Shown here: positions 5,777-7,307 of the stretch, piece after piece | Layout: each line of letters begins with the position of its first letter | Position numbering within the stretch: position 1 is the stretch's first letter | Assembly: GCF_002027555.1 (NCBI RefSeq) | Contig: NZ_MXAP01000045.1 | Location: 34,970-42,276, forward strand | Length of the DNA stretch: 7,307 bases | Reading direction: 5' to 3' | Source of the DNA: Moraxella equi | GTDB taxonomy: Bacteria; Pseudomonadota; Gammaproteobacteria; Pseudomonadales; Moraxellaceae | The notes under the pieces: model-generated | What the model was told of the DNA's origin: nothing | Seen by the model: only the letters and a program-made list of their open reading frames with translations | Database searches by the model: none | Position numbers and translations under genes: made by a program

Positions 5777-5783
5777 ATACGCC

Positions 5784-7124
5784 ATGACTATCCAGTCCGC
5801 CATCGCCAAAGTCGAGCAAAACTACGCTCATCAACCTGAATTTATCCAAGCCGTCAAAGAAGTCGCCATGACCATTGAGAAGGTCTATGCCGACAACCCA
5901 AAATTTGAGACCCTACAAGTCTTTGAACGCCTATGCGAGCCTGACCGCATCATCTCTTTTCGTGTGAACTGGGAAAACGACAAAGGCGAAATCCAAGTAA
6001 ATCGTGGCTGGCGTGTCCAATTTAGCAACGCCATTGGTCCATATAAAGGTGGTATCCGCTTTCACCCAACTGTTACCGAAGGGACGCTAAAATTCTTAGG
6101 CTTTGAACAAATTTTCAAAAATGCCTTGACTGGTTTGCCGATGGGCGGTGCTAAAGGTGGCTCTGACTTTGACCCCAAAGGCAAAAGTGAGGCTGAAATC
6201 CGCCGTTTCTGCTATGCGTTCATGCGTGAACTTCACAAAAATGTCGGCAAAGACATGGACGTACCCGCAGGCGACATCGGTGTGGGTGGTCGTGAAGTGA
6301 ACTACATGTTCGCCATGTATAAAAACCTAACCCGTGAATTTGAAGGCGTTTTGACTGGCAAAGGCGTGGGTCACGGTGGCTCGCTCATTCGTACCGAAGC
6401 GACTGGCTATGGTCTTGTGTACTTCCTTGATAATATGCTAAAAGTCAACAACGACAGTCTAGAAGGTAAAACTGTCCTAGTGTCAGGGGCAGGTAACGTG
6501 GCACAATACGCCGCCGAAAAATGCCTACACTTGGGCGGTAAAGTCATCACTTTCTCTGACTCAAAAGGTACTTTGGTGGACAAGGCAGGCTTTACCCAAG
6601 AGAAAATCGACTGGGTCAAAAACCACAAAGCCAATGGTAAAGCACTCGCTGATTATGTGAGCGAGTTTGGCGGTGAATGGCTAGCAGGAGAGCGTCCTTG
6701 GCAGTTTGATGCCGAAGTAGCTCTACCTTGTGCCACCCAAAACGAAGTGAGCGAACAGGACGCCCAAGCCTTAGTCAAGCATGGCGTAAAATATGTTGCC
6801 GAAGGTGCAAACATGCCACTGACTGCCGAAGCCATTGACGTGGTGCGTGCAAATGGTGTTGCCTACGCCCCTGGTAAAGCTGCCAACGCTGGCGGGGTTG
6901 CGGTATCGGGCTTGGAGATGAGCCAAAACTCGGTTCGTAAATATAAGTCGTTTGAAGATTTGGACATCGAACTTCAAAAAATCATGAAAAACATTCATGA
7001 AAGTGCGTTGGAAGCTGGTAAAAAATACGGCACGACCGAAGGTGCGATTGACTATATGACAGGTGCGAATGTGGCAGGCTTTACCCAAGTTGCCAATGCA
7101 CTGGTGGCGTATGGTTATCTGTAA
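5784..7124 (+). CDS. gdhA: NADP-specific glutamate dehydrogenase
   Basis: GdhA reversibly aminates 2-oxoglutarate to L-glutamate with NADPH and ammonium, a main route of nitrogen assimilation, acting as a cytoplasmic hexamer. From the ATG at 5784 the product is 446 aa, matching E. coli GdhA (447 aa). Landmarks in this numbering are QVNRGWRVQF (71-80), AIGPYKGGIRFHP (83-95, with substrate lysine K88), LPMGGAKGGSDFDPKG (118-133, with catalytic K124), DVPAGDIGVGGRE (159-171, with D164), the Rossmann motif SGAGNVAQ (234-241), ALPCATQNE, AEGANMP, and APGKAANAGGVAVSGLEM near the C-terminus. No key residue is missing. An ATG 51 nt upstream would add 17 residues but lacks a ribosome binding site and would exceed the family length. 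Codon use is more GC-rich than in the accessory genes, as expected of a highly expressed core gene. It is monocistronic and ends at a terminator. Confidence 0.97.
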   Translation: MTIQSAIAKVEQNYAHQPEFIQAVKEVAMTIEKVYADNPKFETLQVFERLCEPDRIISFRVNWENDKGEIQVNRGWRVQFSNAIGPYKGGIRFHPTVTEGTLKFLGFEQIFKNALTGLPMGGAKGGSDFDPKGKSEAEIRRFCYAFMRELHKNVGKDMDVPAGDIGVGGREVNYMFAMYKNLTREFEGVLTGKGVGHGGSLIRTEATGYGLVYFLDNMLKVNNDSLEGKTVLVSGAGNVAQYAAEKCLHLGGKVITFSDSKGTLVDKAGFTQEKIDWVKNHKANGKALADYVSEFGGEWLAGERPWQFDAEVALPCATQNEVSEQDAQALVKHGVKYVAEGANMPLTAEAIDVVRANGVAYAPGKAANAGGVAVSGLEMSQNSVRKYKSFEDLDIELQKIMKNIHESALEAGKKYGTTEGAIDYMTGANVAGFTQVANALVAYGYL

Positions 7125-7210
7125 TTATTGATTGTGTTAAAAAATCCGTCCATTCTACCGTCTTTAGATTTTAGATAAATTTGATTGAATAGATGGGGTA
7201 GGGTTGGTTA

Positions 7211-7248
7211 AGAACCAAGTTCTATATTTACGGAACTTGGTTTTTTTA
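7211..7248 (+). terminator. Rho-independent terminator of gdhA
   Basis: AACCAAGTTC (7214-7223) and GAACTTGGTT (7234-7243) form a perfect 10-bp stem around a 10-nt loop, with a T run at 7242-7248 right after the stem. The flanking AAG and TTT can extend pairing by about three pairs. It lies about 90 nt after the gdhA stop in the correct orientation. The rest of the right end (7249-7307) shows no feature. Confidence 0.92.
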
Positions 7249-7307
7249 GTTTTGTTGGTATCGCATTTAACCACCCTCTCCCATATACACCCCCAAACCA
7301 CAAAATC

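Larger units (their letters stand above)
5471..5783. other. Divergent AT-rich intergenic region between trpF and gdhA
   Basis: These 313 bases carry no convincing gene. They must hold the promoters of both trpF (leftward) and gdhA (rightward). Visible structure includes a perfect 10-bp inverted repeat at 5574-5598, a near-repeat of ATTAATTTTTTATGATA at 5589-5605 and 5683-5698, a small GTCT-gtg-AGAC dyad at 5535-5545, and candidate promoter boxes for gdhA. An in-frame ATG at 5733 lies inside but lacks a ribosome binding site. A possible leftward trpF promoter is TAGACA, 17 nt, TAAGTT (about 5530 down to 5502), which is a weak match. No trp leader peptide, tRNA or riboswitch was recognised. Confidence 0.6.

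Noticed and set aside
5733..5783. Upstream start for gdhA
   Set aside because: It has no ribosome binding site and would make the protein 17 residues longer than typical GdhA. The ATG at 5784 has AAGGA at ideal spacing.
6407..7088. Minus-strand open frames inside gdhA, and plus-strand frames inside trpB, ydfG and the 199-aa gene
   Set aside because: They lie antisense to strongly conserved genes and have no recognisable domains, so they are shadows of those genes' codon use.

Overview
The window looks like chromosomal DNA from a low-GC gammaproteobacterium, most probably of the Moraxellaceae (Moraxella-like). This is inferred from the AT-rich composition, the protein flavour, and the presence of trpF, trpB and a trpA start in the order of the trpFBA cluster described for Acinetobacter. 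Species cannot be fixed from sequence reading alone.

Layout. Almost everything from 5470 down to 48 is on the minus strand and packed like one transcription unit. In transcription order it holds: trpF; a 185-aa three-helix membrane protein; a YdfG-type short-chain dehydrogenase; a VapB-like antitoxin; a VapC PIN toxin gene with a premature stop; trpB; an unrecognised 86-aa protein; a frameshifted NADAR gene; a 199-aa membrane protein related to the 185-aa one; the first ~21 codons of what looks like trpA; and, fused directly to it, the last ~25 codons of a second NADAR gene. Gaps are 4-nt, 7-nt and 17-nt overlaps or spacers of 2 to 29 nt. On the plus strand, divergent from trpF across a 313-bp AT-rich region, lies gdhA (NADP-type glutamate dehydrogenase), closed by a clear intrinsic terminator.

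How it fits together. TrpF and TrpB catalyse steps of tryptophan synthesis and TrpA would supply indole to TrpB. Here the trpF-trpB-trpA backbone is split by two accessory blocks (four genes between F and B, three between B and A), and each block carries one member of the same membrane-protein family. The accessory cargo includes a toxin-antitoxin pair and an ADP-ribose-related NADAR gene, as expected of defence or addiction cargo. Three lesions sit in or next to it: a nonsense codon in vapC, a 1-nt frameshift in the NADAR gene, and truncation of trpA at a junction with a NADAR 3' end. Whether an intact trpA lies just left of the window is the main open question.

Nothing resembling a CRISPR array, tRNA, rRNA or insertion sequence was seen.
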